Shown: in pieces, positions 47,526 to 59,560 of the stretch
How the letters are laid out: the number at the start of each line of letters is the position of its first letter
How positions within the stretch are numbered: the stretch's first letter is position 1
Assembly (NCBI RefSeq): GCF_036850765.1
Contig: NC_089501.1
Span: forward strand, 15,786,997 to 15,850,996
Source of the DNA: Saccopteryx bilineata
Lineage: Eukaryota; Chordata; Mammalia; Chiroptera; Emballonuridae
Reading direction: 5' to 3'
Length of the DNA stretch: 64,000 nucleotides
The notes under the pieces: generated by a model
Database searches by the model: none
Told to the model about the DNA's origin: nothing
The model's input: only the letters and a program-made list of their open reading frames with translations
Program-made: the position numbers and the translations under genes

Positions 47526-48027
47526 CATAAATATTTCTTAATGTAAATACTGTATGATAGCTGATTAGCTCAATTAGTTAGAGCAGACAATAAGGTTTAT
47601 CTTAAACTTAATTTTTGTCTAAAACTGAACAGTAATTGTCTTTCTTTGAGCCAGTTAATTTTCCCTCTGTTATATGTTCTGATACTATACTAGTTAGGTT
47701 GGCCAGCTATTTTCTGCATGTTTGCCCAATGTTTTATGGCATTTCTACTACTAGGCAGTGAGTTTAAATGGTATGCCTGTACAATAGGATTATAAAAGGA
47801 TAGAACATTTGCTAGATACTTTGCAATTAGTGTTATATAACAGTTCCAAAGTGCAACTTTTTAATCTTCTTAAATTTTAAAGTTAAGAAGAAAAAACAGA
47901 GACTCCTATCACCTTTTCATTTTTGCTTTCAAATTTTTAAAGTGTTTTGACATTAAATGAAGTATCTTATATTCATAAGTAATAAAATCTAGGGAGTAAA
48001 CGAAAGAATTTTAGTTGAAATAAACTA

Positions 48028-48625
48028 CAGTGTGTCCGTAAAGTCATGGTGCACTTTTGACCGGCCACAGGAAAAAAATCAAAAGACAATAGAAATGTGA
48101 AATCTGTACCAAATAAAAGGAAAACCCTCCCAGTTTCTGTAGGATGATGTGGCAGCATGTGCGCATGCGCAGATGATGACATAATACCATGTATGCAGCA
48201 GAGCAGCCCACGGCCTTGCCAGTCGAGATGTGGATGGTACAGAGGAAAGTTCAGTGTGTTCTGTGGCTCGCTAAGTTCGAATCCATGACCAAAGTGCAAC
48301 CTGAATATTGGCGCATTTATAACGAAGCACCACTACATAGGAATAACATTACTCGGTGGGATAAGCAGTTGAAGGAAACCGGCAGTTTGGTGGAGAAACC
48401 CCGTTCTGGTAGACCATCAGTCAGTGACGAGTCTGTAGAGGCTATACGGGATAGCTACCTAAGGAGCCCTAAAAACTCTGTGCATGAGCCCACATCGAAC
48501 TGCACTGAATAGGTATGAAACTGGGAGAGTTTTTTTTTTATTTGGTGCAGATTTCACATTTCTATCGTCTTTTGTTGCTTTCCTGTGACCGGTCAAAAGT
48601 GCACCATGACTTTACAGACACACTG
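48028..48625 (+). mobile_element. Mariner-like element, 598 bp, copy 2
   Basis: Same family and strand as 36945-37538. It starts CAGTGTGTCCGTAAAGTCAT, with TA on both sides (48026-48027 and 48626-48627). The coding remnant (48189-48512) is open for 107 codons: an N-terminal helix-turn-helix-like segment, then SGRPSVSDESVEAIRDSYL and RSPKNSVHEP, a typical transposase linker. Translation stops before any DD(E/D) domain, so it is non-autonomous. Confidence 0.93.
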
Positions 48626-50327
48626 TATATTATAAACTGTGCATTAGTATTTAATAGGTAAATTTCATCAATAGATTGCCCATTCTACAATTACAAATTT
48701 ATTTTCTTTTATCTGGCACTGTACTATAATTAGGAGATTATATGTGTAGGCTTTCTGTTTACCAATTTAGTACAATTCTTGTAAACACTAGAAAGAGGTA
48801 CTTAGTTAGCTAAATGTTTAAAAATTTTTTCCAGAGACTAATCCTTAACTGTTGTAAAATGAAAATGGTTCAAACTCAAATTTGATGTAGTCCAGTTATA
48901 GAAGTACCAAATTTAAGATGCTCTGTCTAACAGCAATCTGTACTTGACACAGCTATATTATTTTGTGCCACTATTACTCTGATTGACTGATCTTTTGTCA
49001 TTCTCAGTAGCCGTTTGTCCTTTACAGGAATAAAACAGATTATAAAAAAAAATATATTGAGCAAATTTATTACTTTGAGAAATGTCCAGCTCAGTCTTTG
49101 TAGGCAATATAAATTTACAGTTCACTGCATTTACATTCTCAATGAATTATTGGGAGACTTCCATTGAAAGTTTTTGTTCAGATTTAGATCATTACTTTTG
49201 GCTTGGAAATGTGATTCCATAGGAATTCAACTATTAACCACATATGAAAACAGGGGTATTTTTTCCCCTGAAAATTTCACCTAAATTATATATCATCAAT
49301 CTGTAATTTAGGCTAAATTACTGCAATGTGTAAATCTTTGTGTCATTTATTTTTACTCTTCTCTTTTAGATAATCAAAAATGCAATTCATGTACAATTAA
49401 AATGACAGGATAAGAAAAAAAGATTACAACTGAAAGTTTATTATAACATAGCTTTTTGTTAAAGATTTAGGTACACTGTGGCTACATTGTATTTTCTTCA
49501 TGTAAAAATTAAATTTGCAGAGTTTTATTATTAAAATAATCTTGGGCCTATCTCATATCACTAGTATTAGAAAGGAATTTCACCATCTCGGAAAGAAATG
49601 AAATTTATGGTAAATGTAAACATAAGGTAAATATATCGAGACAATAACCTTTTGTGGTTGTTTTATAAGAGTGTTGCAATTTACCTAATAGAAAGCATAT
49701 TGCTGATTGAGTAGCATATCCTTGTAATGCCACTTATTGGCAGGGAACAGTTATTCAAACCAAATTAAAAAACAAAAGTTAGGGTAGTGAAAATATAATT
49801 TTTAATTTTTTCATTTTGACAAAAGTTTTTAATTATGAAATTATTATTTGTCTAATAAGCTATTTACCAATAAGCAAACAAGCCCATCCATAAATATATG
49901 AAGCTATCCCAGACCTTTGAAATTCCTCCCTAGGCCTGTAGGATTCTCCAGGCTCTCAGCAGATGGTTTAATCTCCTAAACTAGAGGAAGTCTGAAGGAG
50001 GCAACTTCAACTTCCTTTCTTTCTCCACCCTCTTCTACCAAGATAGCTCTCTACCAAGATGTAATGTACTTTCTCCATTTTAGAGTACTTCTTTTTCCTG
50101 CTGTCAGTTTAATCTCTACTTGCTCCATTGATCCCACTCCTCTCTGTGTAGTTGCGTGTGTTGTATCAGTGATTTTTGTGGCTGAATGGCTTCAAAATCC
50201 AAAGGAAGAATATTATTATGTTTTCTAAAATTTTTACTACGTGTATGAACCACATGCAAGTTTTCATTGCCATTTTGATGTTGTCACTATGTTTTCAAGT
50301 ATAATGCTTGTGAAGTAATCCAACTCA
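48626..50327. other. Intergenic AT-rich, nothing recognised
   Basis: No coding signal. A faintly pyrimidine-rich stretch near 49.93-50.13 kb may be old LINE DNA, but I cannot support it. Confidence 0.5.
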
Positions 50328-50332
50328 GTCAC

Positions 50333-50890
50333 TGTATTGCCAGGGGCTGCCATTGTGGTCATTCACATGCAGGTTCTCAATGAATTTGGGCAGGTGGTAA
50401 AGAAATGGCGGAGTCGGAGGATGTTGGGCCATTCTGTTTATTGGTGTCTCACCAAGACAGGCAAGCCATAAGAAAAGCCAAGGGAAAAGCAGAAAACCTG
50501 TTTTTCCCATAGAGCGCAAGGGATCAGGGAGGGCTCTGCAATGCTGATAGCAGGAACTGAGAGAGAGCGAGAGCTCCTGGTCTGCCTCATTTTTATAGTG
50601 TAGAAAATTAAAGCCTTTAAGCCAACATACAAATAAGGAAGTCTCTGATACAAAGCCACTTATCTGAGGCATAAACAGTATTCCTCATAAGAGTGTACAA
50701 CCCCCTATCATGCAACAGTCAAGGGTATGGGGAAAAGCTTAGTTTTGAGATCTTAGTATTAGAAGGGAGGGAAAGGCTTAGTCTTAAAACTAAGCCTTAG
50801 GCTATAATGACTTTGCCAGCTTACAGACTGTCTCCCACACCCAAAGCAAGCAAAGACCTACATCATATTTACAAGCTTATTTGACCAATA
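50333..50890 (-). mobile_element. Solo retroviral LTR, 558 bp
   Basis: Flanked by the perfect 5-bp duplication gtcac (50328-50332 and 50891-50895). On the minus strand it starts TATTGG (a mutated TGTTGG) and ends CAATACA. It has a TATA-like box (50586-50599) and a polyadenylation signal (50436-50444). It aligns by eye with the LTR at 45.5-47.0 kb, in the opposite orientation. No internal viral region remains. Confidence 0.85.
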
Positions 50891-51386
50891 GTCACCCAAA
50901 TGTTTTTTCTACTTACTCTAGGGCAATGGGTTTGACTTTTGCTTCTATTACCTGTAATTGTAAATAAATCAGCAAGTAATTTGGTATGCTGCAATTATTA
51001 GGGGTCTAAAAATACAATGCTGGGTGCTGTAGTTGTATGCATTCATATATCTGTCTGTTCTTTAAGCATTATTAGACTTCTGTGGAATGGTAAAAAACTT
51101 CTTACAATTCAAAGTAAATTTAAAGAACAGATAAATAAACTGATATGCCTAATGATGCTTTAATCTAAAAAATTAAAAGTAAACAAGTAGCAACAATATA
51201 AACAACCAAAACATGCACAAATCCTTCTAAAGTCCACCACCAAATATTTTTCTTATTTTTGAGAATTTCCATCTGTAACCTTGTCCTACCTGATCATGCA
51301 GATGTCTAGCCTTGTATCAATTCACTTTCACCAAGAATTTTGCATATGATATTTATATGCATATATGTATTTTATATAGAAAATGA

Positions 51387-51907
51387 GGCCTGACCTGTGG
51401 TGGCACAGTGGATAAAGTGTCGACCTGGAACACTGAGGTAGCTGGTTTGAAAGCCTGGGTATGCCTGGACGAGGCACATATGGGAGCTGATTCTTCCTGC
51501 TCCTCCCCCCGTCTTTCTCTCTTCCGTCTAAAATGAATATAGCCCTGGCCGATTGGCTCAGTGCTAGAGCATCGGCCCGGTGTGTGGAAGTCCTGGGTTC
51601 AATTCCTGACCAGGGCACACAGGAGAAGCACCCATCTGCTTCTCCACCTTTCCTCCTCTTCTTTCTTTCTATCTCTCTCTTCCTATCCTGCAGCCAAGGC
51701 TTCATTGGAGCAAAAGTTGGCCCAGGTGCTGAGCATGGCTCCATTGCCTCCATCTCAGGAACTAGAAGGGCTCTGGTAGCAACAGAGCAATGCCTCAGAT
51801 GGGCAGAGTATAGCCGCCTGGTGGGCATGCTGGGTGGATCCCGGTTGGGCACATTTGGGAGTCTGTCTGTCTGCCTCCCCGCTTCTCACTTTGGAAAAAC
51901 ACAAAAA

Positions 51908-51943
<36 letters not shown>

Positions 51944-51963
51944 AAAATAAAATAAAATGAATA
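51387..51963 (+). mobile_element. SINE type C interrupted by a SINE type A
   Basis: The type C SINE starts GGCCTGACCTGTGGTGGCAC and its tail end is duplicated around the inserted SINE ('taaaatgaata' at about 51529-51539 and again at about 51954-51964). The insertion is the type A SINE at 51541-51955. Confidence 0.88.
51541..51955 (+). mobile_element. SINE type A (Rhin-like), nested
   Basis: It starts AGCCCTGGCCGATTGGCTCA, has a B box GGGTTCAATTCC and the usual body, and ends in an (AAAT)n tail at 51906-51956. It sits in the tail of a type C SINE and is the younger of the two. Confidence 0.92.
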
Positions 51964-51996
51964 CATAAAATCTTAACAAAGAAAAAAAAAGAAAAG

Positions 51997-52047
51997 TAAT
52001 AAACTCTGTGTTTTGTGTACTGACAATTGTAAACCTAATTTTGCCCT
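51997..52047 (+). mobile_element. Right half of the 128-bp mariner-type MITE
   Basis: 'taataaactctgtgttttg', 'tactgacaattgtaaaccta' and 'ttttgccctaca' match the right half of the MITE at 44712-44839. The end runs straight into an imperfect (CA)n at 52048-52078. Confidence 0.75.
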
Positions 52048-52754
52048 ACACACACACACACATACACACACACACATACCCTCCTCAATTAATGCAAAGT
52101 CTTACTTTCACTCTCCCCTGTCCCATCAACGCTGTTTTTCACTCTTTCTTTAGCTTCACTTTCAGGATCTGTCTTTGATAAGCCAGTTTGGGGAGAAGAC
52201 ATTCTCTCTTTATTTGGATATAATACTCTGCTAGAAAGTGGCCAAAGTACTACTGCCTTGTGACTCAATGTTTAAAATGGATTTTAGGGCAACCAGCTTT
52301 TAAACCACTGGAGATGGGACTAGAAATGATCCATCCTGCCCGTTGTCCCTGTTTTATGGGTTCTTATCTAAAATGCAAGCCTCTCCATGTGTCTGTAAAT
52401 TCTTGGACAGAAGTACTTCCATCTTACTTAGAAGTTGGGCTCTGTAGTTAGTGTTTGAGGTAACGTCAGAATTACTCTTGAAAACCCTTTAAATTATCCA
52501 TGCAAAATTGTTTACATGATTTTAAGGTGCAACTTTCCACAGCAATTCTTTGAGAACCACTAGGAAGACTAAAGGGAGGAACAAAGGGAAAAAGTACAGG
52601 CAGGTGTGGCTGACTAATCTCCTTCAAGGTAACCATGACCCCCGACAGGAAATGGGGTGCAGGATTCTGAAATATTCTAGCTCGTCTGATGAGTAATCAC
52701 TCTATATTAAGACTGCAAAATTATTAAGCCTTTATAATCTTAATACAGCTTGAT

Positions 52755-52850
52755 TTTTGGTGGTAAGGGTTAAATGAGATAATAAGCATAAGGATACCTA
52801 GCTTGGGCTTTGGCATATGGTAAACACTCGAAAAATGTTTGCTGAATTCA
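52755..52850 (+). repeat. MIR 3' fragment
   Basis: 'gttaaatgagataataagca' and 'ggcatatggtaaacactcga' with 'aatgtttgctgaat' match the MIR 3' half. Confidence 0.7.
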
Positions 52851-53032
52851 AGGTTAACTCTTGCTTGGTCACATTAACATATACACTTTTCTTTAAAAAT
52901 AGGCCAGCTGTTTCCTGTTTTCCAACTTACTTTTCTTCTTTGGATGGCTGTCATTTTTATGGCTATTGGTCTCATTACCCCAAAGTAGAGTCATAACTTC
53001 CTCAAGGGTTAAGATCTGAACTCAGCCTGTCA

Positions 53033-53035
<3 letters not shown>

Positions 53036-53086
<51 letters not shown>
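53036..53086. repeat. (GT)n microsatellite
   Basis: About 25 perfect GT units. Confidence 0.97.
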
Positions 53087-53088
<2 letters not shown>

Positions 53089-53464
53089 ATGAGGTTGTGC
53101 TGGACTCAGTACCACCCACACTCCCGTGTACATTCTCTTCCAGCCCAGCACCCTCTGTTGCCCCTCACTCTTGCTCCATGCCCTCAAACTCCTCTTTCTT
53201 GAGCAGCAAACTCTCCGATATTCTTAGCCTTTTTCGCTGACCTCCTTTCTCTAGTTCCTTTCCTTGCCTGACAGCTAGCTGGACACTCTCAGCCAGGATT
53301 TTACTTTCATTTTATTTGTTTGTTTGTTTGTTTGATGTTGCATGTTCTTCAAGGCCAGAAGTGGGAGCGTGTCCTTGCTTGCCAGTATTGGTTTCAGAGC
53401 ATTATTCCTTCTTACTAAAACTCTGCTCTTTTGAGGCTAACCCTTTTCTTCTCATCTAACAATA

Positions 53465-53815
53465 TCAGTTAATTTATTGAACACTTCTACTGAGCCAGGT
53501 GGTATGCTAATCATGTTGCACAGATTATTTCACTGAACACACACAATAGCTCCATCACGTAGAAACTATTATCATCATGTCATTATGAGCTCTACAGAGG
53601 CCAAGAAACTTATTCGTATCTGTATATGTGGGTATAAGTGTCTAACTCATTCTGTTATTGGGAGATATAAATAATTATATAAAATGCTCAGTAAATACCA
53701 CGTAAGTGTTTGCTGTTACTTTTGCTATCCAAGGGGGATCCGTGTGAAGTGAAGAAGCTGGGATTCAAACCCTGGCAGTCTGACTCTAGAACATAATTCT
53801 TAATCATTGTGCATG
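53465..53815 (-). repeat. MIR/L2-type ancient repeat, interrupted
   Basis: 'aacacttctactgagccagg', 'tagaaactattatcatcatg' and, after a gap, 'gctgggattcaaaccctggc' with 'agtctgactctagaa' follow the inverse MIR order. Confidence 0.65.
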
Positions 53816-54019
53816 GCCAGGCCACACGCTACTGACCACTCTTCATTCAGTAATAATATCCTTGGCTCGCAGCTTTAAAGCCATTTCTGCTTCAGTTCGC
53901 CTAGGCTTTTTAAATTGTGTGGGGGTGGCTCATTCCCCATTTATTATTCTTTTCTTTGTCTCCTCTGCTGAAACTCCTTCTTCTACATTCTTCACATTAG
54001 CTCAGCTACCCACTGCGAC

Positions 54020-55060
54020 AACACAGCCTGCATCCTTCACCATCTCTGAAGTCACCAACTCCTCTCTCACTATGTCATCACAGCCCACTACCACTTTGGT
54101 ACATCCTCACTGAGACACCAACCCACAAATATTTTGTTATTTATCTTTCACTTGTCTTTTTACCCAGCTCAGATCTGATGGTTCAAATCATGACCATGTC
54201 CTTGTAGAGGATCTCAATTCCCTTATTTACTTCTCTGCCTCTCACACTCATCCGGAGAACTTTAATACTGGTGGAGCCCAATGAGCTACACATTCTTTGT
54301 ACCTACATCTGAACAATTGTGTATGGTTAGAGAAAAATCAATAACCAGGCTGCTTGATTCTTTCATGAGAAAAATTAATCATCTTATTTAAGTGCCCTAA
54401 GTTGGCAGTGGCATTGTCTGAAGTATAGTGTTTCTCTAGCAAAACTTAAGCACTCTCAAGATAATTATTTTATACTTTCTCCCCTTATCTCTCATATTGC
54501 ACACCTTCTCTTAGCACTCACTCTCATTGATGACCTTGTTTTTTACTTCAATAAGAAAGGAAACTTCTTCCACTTCCCGTTGCCAGACCCATGAAACCAC
54601 CCCTGCATTAGTTCGTTCCCTTCCTTTCCTCCTGTTCATAGGCAGAAAGGGATTTCCCGTCCCTTTTCTTGTCAAAGACCAGCCTCTTCCTGTATTCAGG
54701 ATATGAGTCTCTACTGCATTTGTAACAACTTTCTCCCTTCTTTTCTTCATGTCTAACTCTCCCTCTCAGCAATGTTCCTGGAGGGAACTCTCCTGCAGTT
54801 GCTCACATCCTTTCGATTTCTAGGAAGTTTAGTCTCACGTGGAACTTCTGCAATCTCTGTCTCCACTCTTCCTTACCCCACGATTACTGTACACCCACCT
54901 TCTTGTCATCTACACCAGTTCTCCAATGAAACTGCTTTTGTAACGTCACCAATGAATTCCATGCTGTCAAATCCGGTGGATGCTGCTTTATCTTTATTTG
55001 ATTCACTCACAGACAGGATGGCTCCCTTTTTCATTCAGACTTCATCTCTTTAGAAAGAAC
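54020..55060 (+). mobile_element. L2/CR1-like LINE relic
   Basis: 'ccaatgaaactgcttttgta', 'cgtcaccaatgaattccatg' and 'ctgtcaaatccggtggatgc' match the L2/CR1 reverse-transcriptase start as I remember it. Upstream pyrimidine-rich text would be the endonuclease part. No open frame. Confidence 0.5.
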
Positions 55061-55194
55061 TCCTCTGATGACTGTAGCTGAAATAGTCCCTTCCTTCCTC
55101 CCTAATGGCACCATTACATCACTCTGCTGCATTTTCCTCATGGCACTTATCTGAATTTATCTTGTACATTTATTTGTTCATTTGTTGACTGTGC

Positions 55195-55262
55195 GTCTCC
55201 TGCCCCCACCTAGAGGACAGTACCTGGCACATCATAGATGCCCAATGATGGTTTGTTGAGTG
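55195..55262 (+). repeat. L2/MIR 3'-end-like fragment
   Basis: 'gaggacagtacctggcacat' and 'catagatgcccaatgatggt' plus 'ttgttgagtga' match the common L2/MIR 3' end. Confidence 0.6.
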
Positions 55263-56453
55263 ACAGACACAATACTATATTGAGAATCTTCTCTCCTCTC
55301 CAACAACAAAGCTTTTGTTAACTGGATGAAGTTTGTCTGCCTGACTCTTTCATATTAGTATAGCTGTCTAGACCCTCAAAGAAGGGGACCTCCTAGTGGG
55401 CTGCCCTTGTTCTTGGGCCAGCCACACAATCAGTCCATGCCTCCCACATTTTCTTCCTCTTTTCTTCCTACCTATCCATACTATTCTGGCCACATGTTTC
55501 TTGTCTTTTCTCTTTTGACATGATCTTCAGTTTTAAAATCTCCTTCTTAAACACTAATTACAAGTCACTGTGTGAGTGGTGATTGGTGGGCATCTCTGAA
55601 CCAGCTTGAGAATGTTGCAGTCTGGCTCTTGCTCTATAAGTCTGGAAAATGTCCCTGTCTGGGGCCAGCTGGCTACATTACAGATCTTGTTTGCAGTTTT
55701 CTCAAATTTTAAGTATCTGGGTCACAGTTATTTGCTCTCTTGACTTTTGTCATCTAGCCACTAAATTATTGTGGTCACCCAGTGAAGCATACTGATAGTG
55801 AAAAGTAGAATGAGTGTTCCTGTGAGAATTACCTTTATGTTTTTCTAGGGTGAATTTGGCCAGTCTGACAGGACAGATTAGCAACAGTGCCAAAAAGAAT
55901 ATCCAATTAAAAAAAAAATTACCACTACCAGCCAGACAATGCTGTTCTTCATTCTACGAGTGTTAAACAAAGAGGAAGACCAAGAAAGAAAAAAAAAAGC
56001 CCACAAAGGTATTATTGAGAAACATTTTGAATTCTAATTTTGTTTTATGTCTTCTTTGAGTGGTCATAAATTCCTTTTCATCATGATTTAATGATAATAA
56101 AAATTCTGGCGTATATACATGGGCATAAACATCTGCTTGAGACTCAAACTCAGCATGGTATATGTCAGGAATCTAACACTCAGAAAGAGCCAGAGGGGTA
56201 ATCAAGTGCCCCTGACTATGCTGATTCAGCCCCTACTCTGACCATGCCCAATATAGGCTCCATGTGAAGCAGGCCTTCAATAAATTACTTTAAGAGGGAA
56301 GTGAGAGAGTGGTTTGAGGAACTAACTTCCCTTTTCCGGCTTAAGTACTGTTTAATTTAAACAGAATCTGCTATGGCAAGTAAAAGCAAGTCCTTTGTAG
56401 AGAGCATCTTACTTGTAATGCAATTTCTACTGAAGAAAAATATAAATATAGTG
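55263..56453. other. Intergenic, nothing recognised
   Basis: No coding or repeat feature supported. Confidence 0.5.
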
Positions 56454-56475
56454 GTGTGTGTGTGTGTGTGTGTGT
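56454..56475. repeat. (GT)n microsatellite
   Basis: About eleven GT units ending in TATG. Confidence 0.95.
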
Positions 56476-56573
56476 ATGTTAGACATGATGGGGTGGGTAA
56501 AAAAGAGAATGGAAAAGAACTGAGATTAGATTTAGAGCTAAATTTTTCTTCCCTCTCCCTTCAAATGTGTAAA

Positions 56574-56607
56574 TATGTATGTGTACATATATATGTACAC
56601 ATACATA
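56574..56607. repeat. Perfect 34-bp palindrome
   Basis: The sequence reads the same on both strands with no spacer. Its core is 'gtacatatatatgtac' and it extends outward through 'atgtatgt'/'acatacat'. It is rich in alternating purine-pyrimidine steps. Confidence 0.95.
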
Positions 56608-56896
56608 GTTATATAAAATGCATGAACAAATATGTTTCTTAAAGGAAGGTTATTATACAGATATCAAAAACAACCCAATCATTAATTTGATAATGCTATA
56701 TTCCAGTAAGATTTTGAAAAGGCCAGGACACTAGGATGCTATGTCTCCTATAGGATGGCTGCTGTGAGGGGATCCTCATTACTTCCCTTTAATTGAGACC
56801 CTAAGGCTGGACCTGGGGTAGGCACCAGCACTGTTCCTCCTACTGACTTTAAGCTATGAACAGCCAACCATCAGAAAAACAAACAAACAAACAAAA

Positions 56897-57165
56897 GCCT
56901 GAACAGGCAGTTGCACGGTGGATATAGTGTTGACCCGCGATACTGAGGACCTAGATTGAAAACCACAGGGTCTCTGGCTTGAGTGTGGGGTCACTGGCTT
57001 GAGCGTGGGATCATAGACATGACCCCATAGTTGCTGACTTTAACATAAAGGTCACTAGCTTGAGCAAGGGATCACTGCAACGAAGAATTGATACTTTTCA
57101 TCTCTCTCCCTATCTGTTCCTGTCTTCCTGTCTCTTTCTCTCTAAAAGCAAGCAAACAAACAACA
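56897..57165 (+). mobile_element. SINE type B, long variant
   Basis: It starts GCCTGAACAGGCAGTTGCAC and carries several 'cactggcttgag' units, 'gaagaattgatacttttcat' and a CT-rich tail. (CAAA)n lies on both sides, so the target duplication is obscured. Confidence 0.85.
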
Positions 57166-57174
57166 CAAAACAAC

Positions 57175-58519
57175 AAATACTGAGAATAGGAAGCATGTTT
57201 GATAGTAAAGAAACATTTCCTTGGTGGCTCATGAAATCTTTCTCCTCATTTTCCAAACCCTTTATGAAGTCTTGGATTCCATAGATGGGTTTGCCATGGC
57301 AAGTCATCAGCTCTCACTTTCAATGGCAGCCTCATGCTGAGCTCAGTTTGAGTATCTCCAGTGAGAGCTCACTTTTTACCTCCCGTTGGACACCTGTAAC
57401 TGTTAACAAGTGTCTTCTTTTAACTGAACTGAAATGTCATTCCAGATGATCAACTGATCTTGTTTGCTCAGCCAAGTCCTGGATCCTGGGGCGGCCCTCA
57501 GTCCTGGAAAATCAGGATATCCGATCACTCTGTTATTTATTTTCATCTGTTGGACTTATTCTCCATCTTTGGCTATGCAAAGAGTGCTATTTTTTTTCTT
57601 CTTCCAAACAACATCCATTTTTGACACAGCTAAGGTACATTTATTTCTCTTGCTCCCCAAACTCTCAGCTGACAGTTTTAGATCCTTTATTTTCCACTTG
57701 ATCTGCTCAGACTGTGCTGTCCTTGCCGGGGGAGGTGCTCTCCATTCCTACCCTCATGTTTCCACACAGAGTGGAATATTCTTTCTCTGTGTAGGAGTTG
57801 GTGGGTGTGAACACTTTATAGTTTCTCCATTCACTTTTTCTCTTAATTCTTATGGAGAGGAAGAGTTGTAGCTAATCTGATTGTTGAGAATCATAACCTT
57901 TTGGCCAAGGTTCTCACAATGACCAGGATTCCTTGACCTCAAAGGTGATAAATAGGCTCTATTCCATTTCTTTCACTGTCCACCTGAGCCTTATGGGCCA
58001 TACAACTTCACTCTTGCCTCCTTTTTACTTCCAGCAAGTGAGCACATGTGAGGCAGGGTGGAGACTGTCTTCTAGAAGTGGCCAGGAAGTATCAGGATTC
58101 TGCTTTAATTTCCAATTTTCCCAATTCCAGGTCAGCCATACCCTGTTTGCCTGGCTGTTTTTAATTCAGAGTGGCTGAGAGAAAGGAGCCCCACCACTTT
58201 CTCCCATTTTTTTTTAATAAAGCCCAACACTTGTCATAATGATAAATCATATTTTTTTGGTTTCCCTTTTGGCTTAATCCCTGACATCTTGTCTTCACTT
58301 GCTGCAGCAGTGATGGGAAGGAGGGGCAAATCTATGAGCTTTGAAAGTCCATTCAGCTGAAATTTAAGGTGATACCCAGAATTGAGTGTAGTATTCCATG
58401 TGCGACCACATTTTTAGTTTCAGATACAGCCCTTTAATCCAACCTATGATTATGTAAGTTATTTTACAGACTTCATTCTAGATTCCTAGTTTTCTTATTG
58501 CATTCGTTGTACTGATTCC
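57175..58519. other. Intergenic, nothing recognised
   Basis: No gene or repeat that I can support; the open frame at 57464-57871 lacks recognisable features. Confidence 0.5.
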
Positions 58520-58599
58520 AGAGGTTCAACAATATCTGGACCTGCCACTCACTTCTTAACTCATGGCTGTGAGCCTCCTGCTTCCTAATACACTAGTAC

Positions 58600-59560
58600 A
58601 ATGCTACCAGTGAGGTTACTGATGATTTTCCGGTGGACAATAATCTTTGTCCCTGGCTCTCTGCCTTATCACTATTCACTCACCCTGGGCAACTTCCTTT
58701 AAACCAGTGGCTTTTATTTACCATCTGCGTATGGATAAATCTCAGATCTACTCAAAGCCCAGATTTTTTCCCCAACCTCCACACTCATGTAACCTAGTTG
58801 CTGATAAGATAGCTCTACCTGGATAGTCTACCTGCACTTCAAATTCAACATGTCCCCAATCAAATTCATTATCTTGGTATAAGATTCTGATTTTACTGTA
58901 GTATTCCCTATTTCAGAAACTGGCACCACTATGCATGTAATCTTCCAAGCCAGAAACCTGAGTACCATTCTTAATTCTGTTCTCTTTTTCTTTCTCTACC
59001 TTCAATGTGTCCTGTTAATTCTACTTCCTAAATACCTTTGCACCTCTCTATTGCTCTTTGTTCTCACTGTCACCACCTTCCTGTGCCCTTTGGCCTTGGT
59101 ATGGCTTCAATAACATCTGATCTGTCTTTTCTGCCTCCAGTCTTACCGACTGTCATTCTCTGCACTGTTGCCAGAGTAACCTTTCTAGAAGGCAAATCAG
59201 AAGATGTCACATCCCTGCTTTTAAAATCCTTGAATGAGCTCCCATATTCTTCAGGATAAAGATTGGACATTTTGGTTTGACGCAAAATGTCCTTCATGGC
59301 TTGTCTCCTGACCATGTTATAGCCTCATTCCCACCCACCCTCCTATTTCTGGCACCCTCATTCCTACCATTCTCTACAGTATAGCCTGTTTCCACTTGCT
59401 GCTCCTTCTACCTGGCGTGCCATTCCTCCCATCCCCTAGCAAGCTCCAGTCCACTTGTCCTTCAAAATCATAACAGGGATCACATTCTCTAGAAATCTCC
59501 CCTGTTCTCACCTTCCTCCATTATCAGCCAATCTCATTTTTGATGCTACCATTGGAATCC
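58600..59560 (+). mobile_element. L2/CR1-like LINE relic (3' half)
   Basis: 'caaattcaacatgtccccaa', 'ctgagtaccattcttaattc', 'ttgccagagtaacctttcta', 'aaatcagaagatgtcacatc', 'acttgctgctccttctacct' and 'cctggcgtgccattcctccc' appear in the order of the L2/CR1 3' region. It is the best preserved of the LINE relics here but has no open frame. Confidence 0.6.

Noticed and set aside
57464..57871. 135-codon open frame in intergenic DNA
   Set aside because: Starts with TTG, hydrophobic Phe/Leu/Ser-rich mix from pyrimidine-rich DNA, no motif or context.
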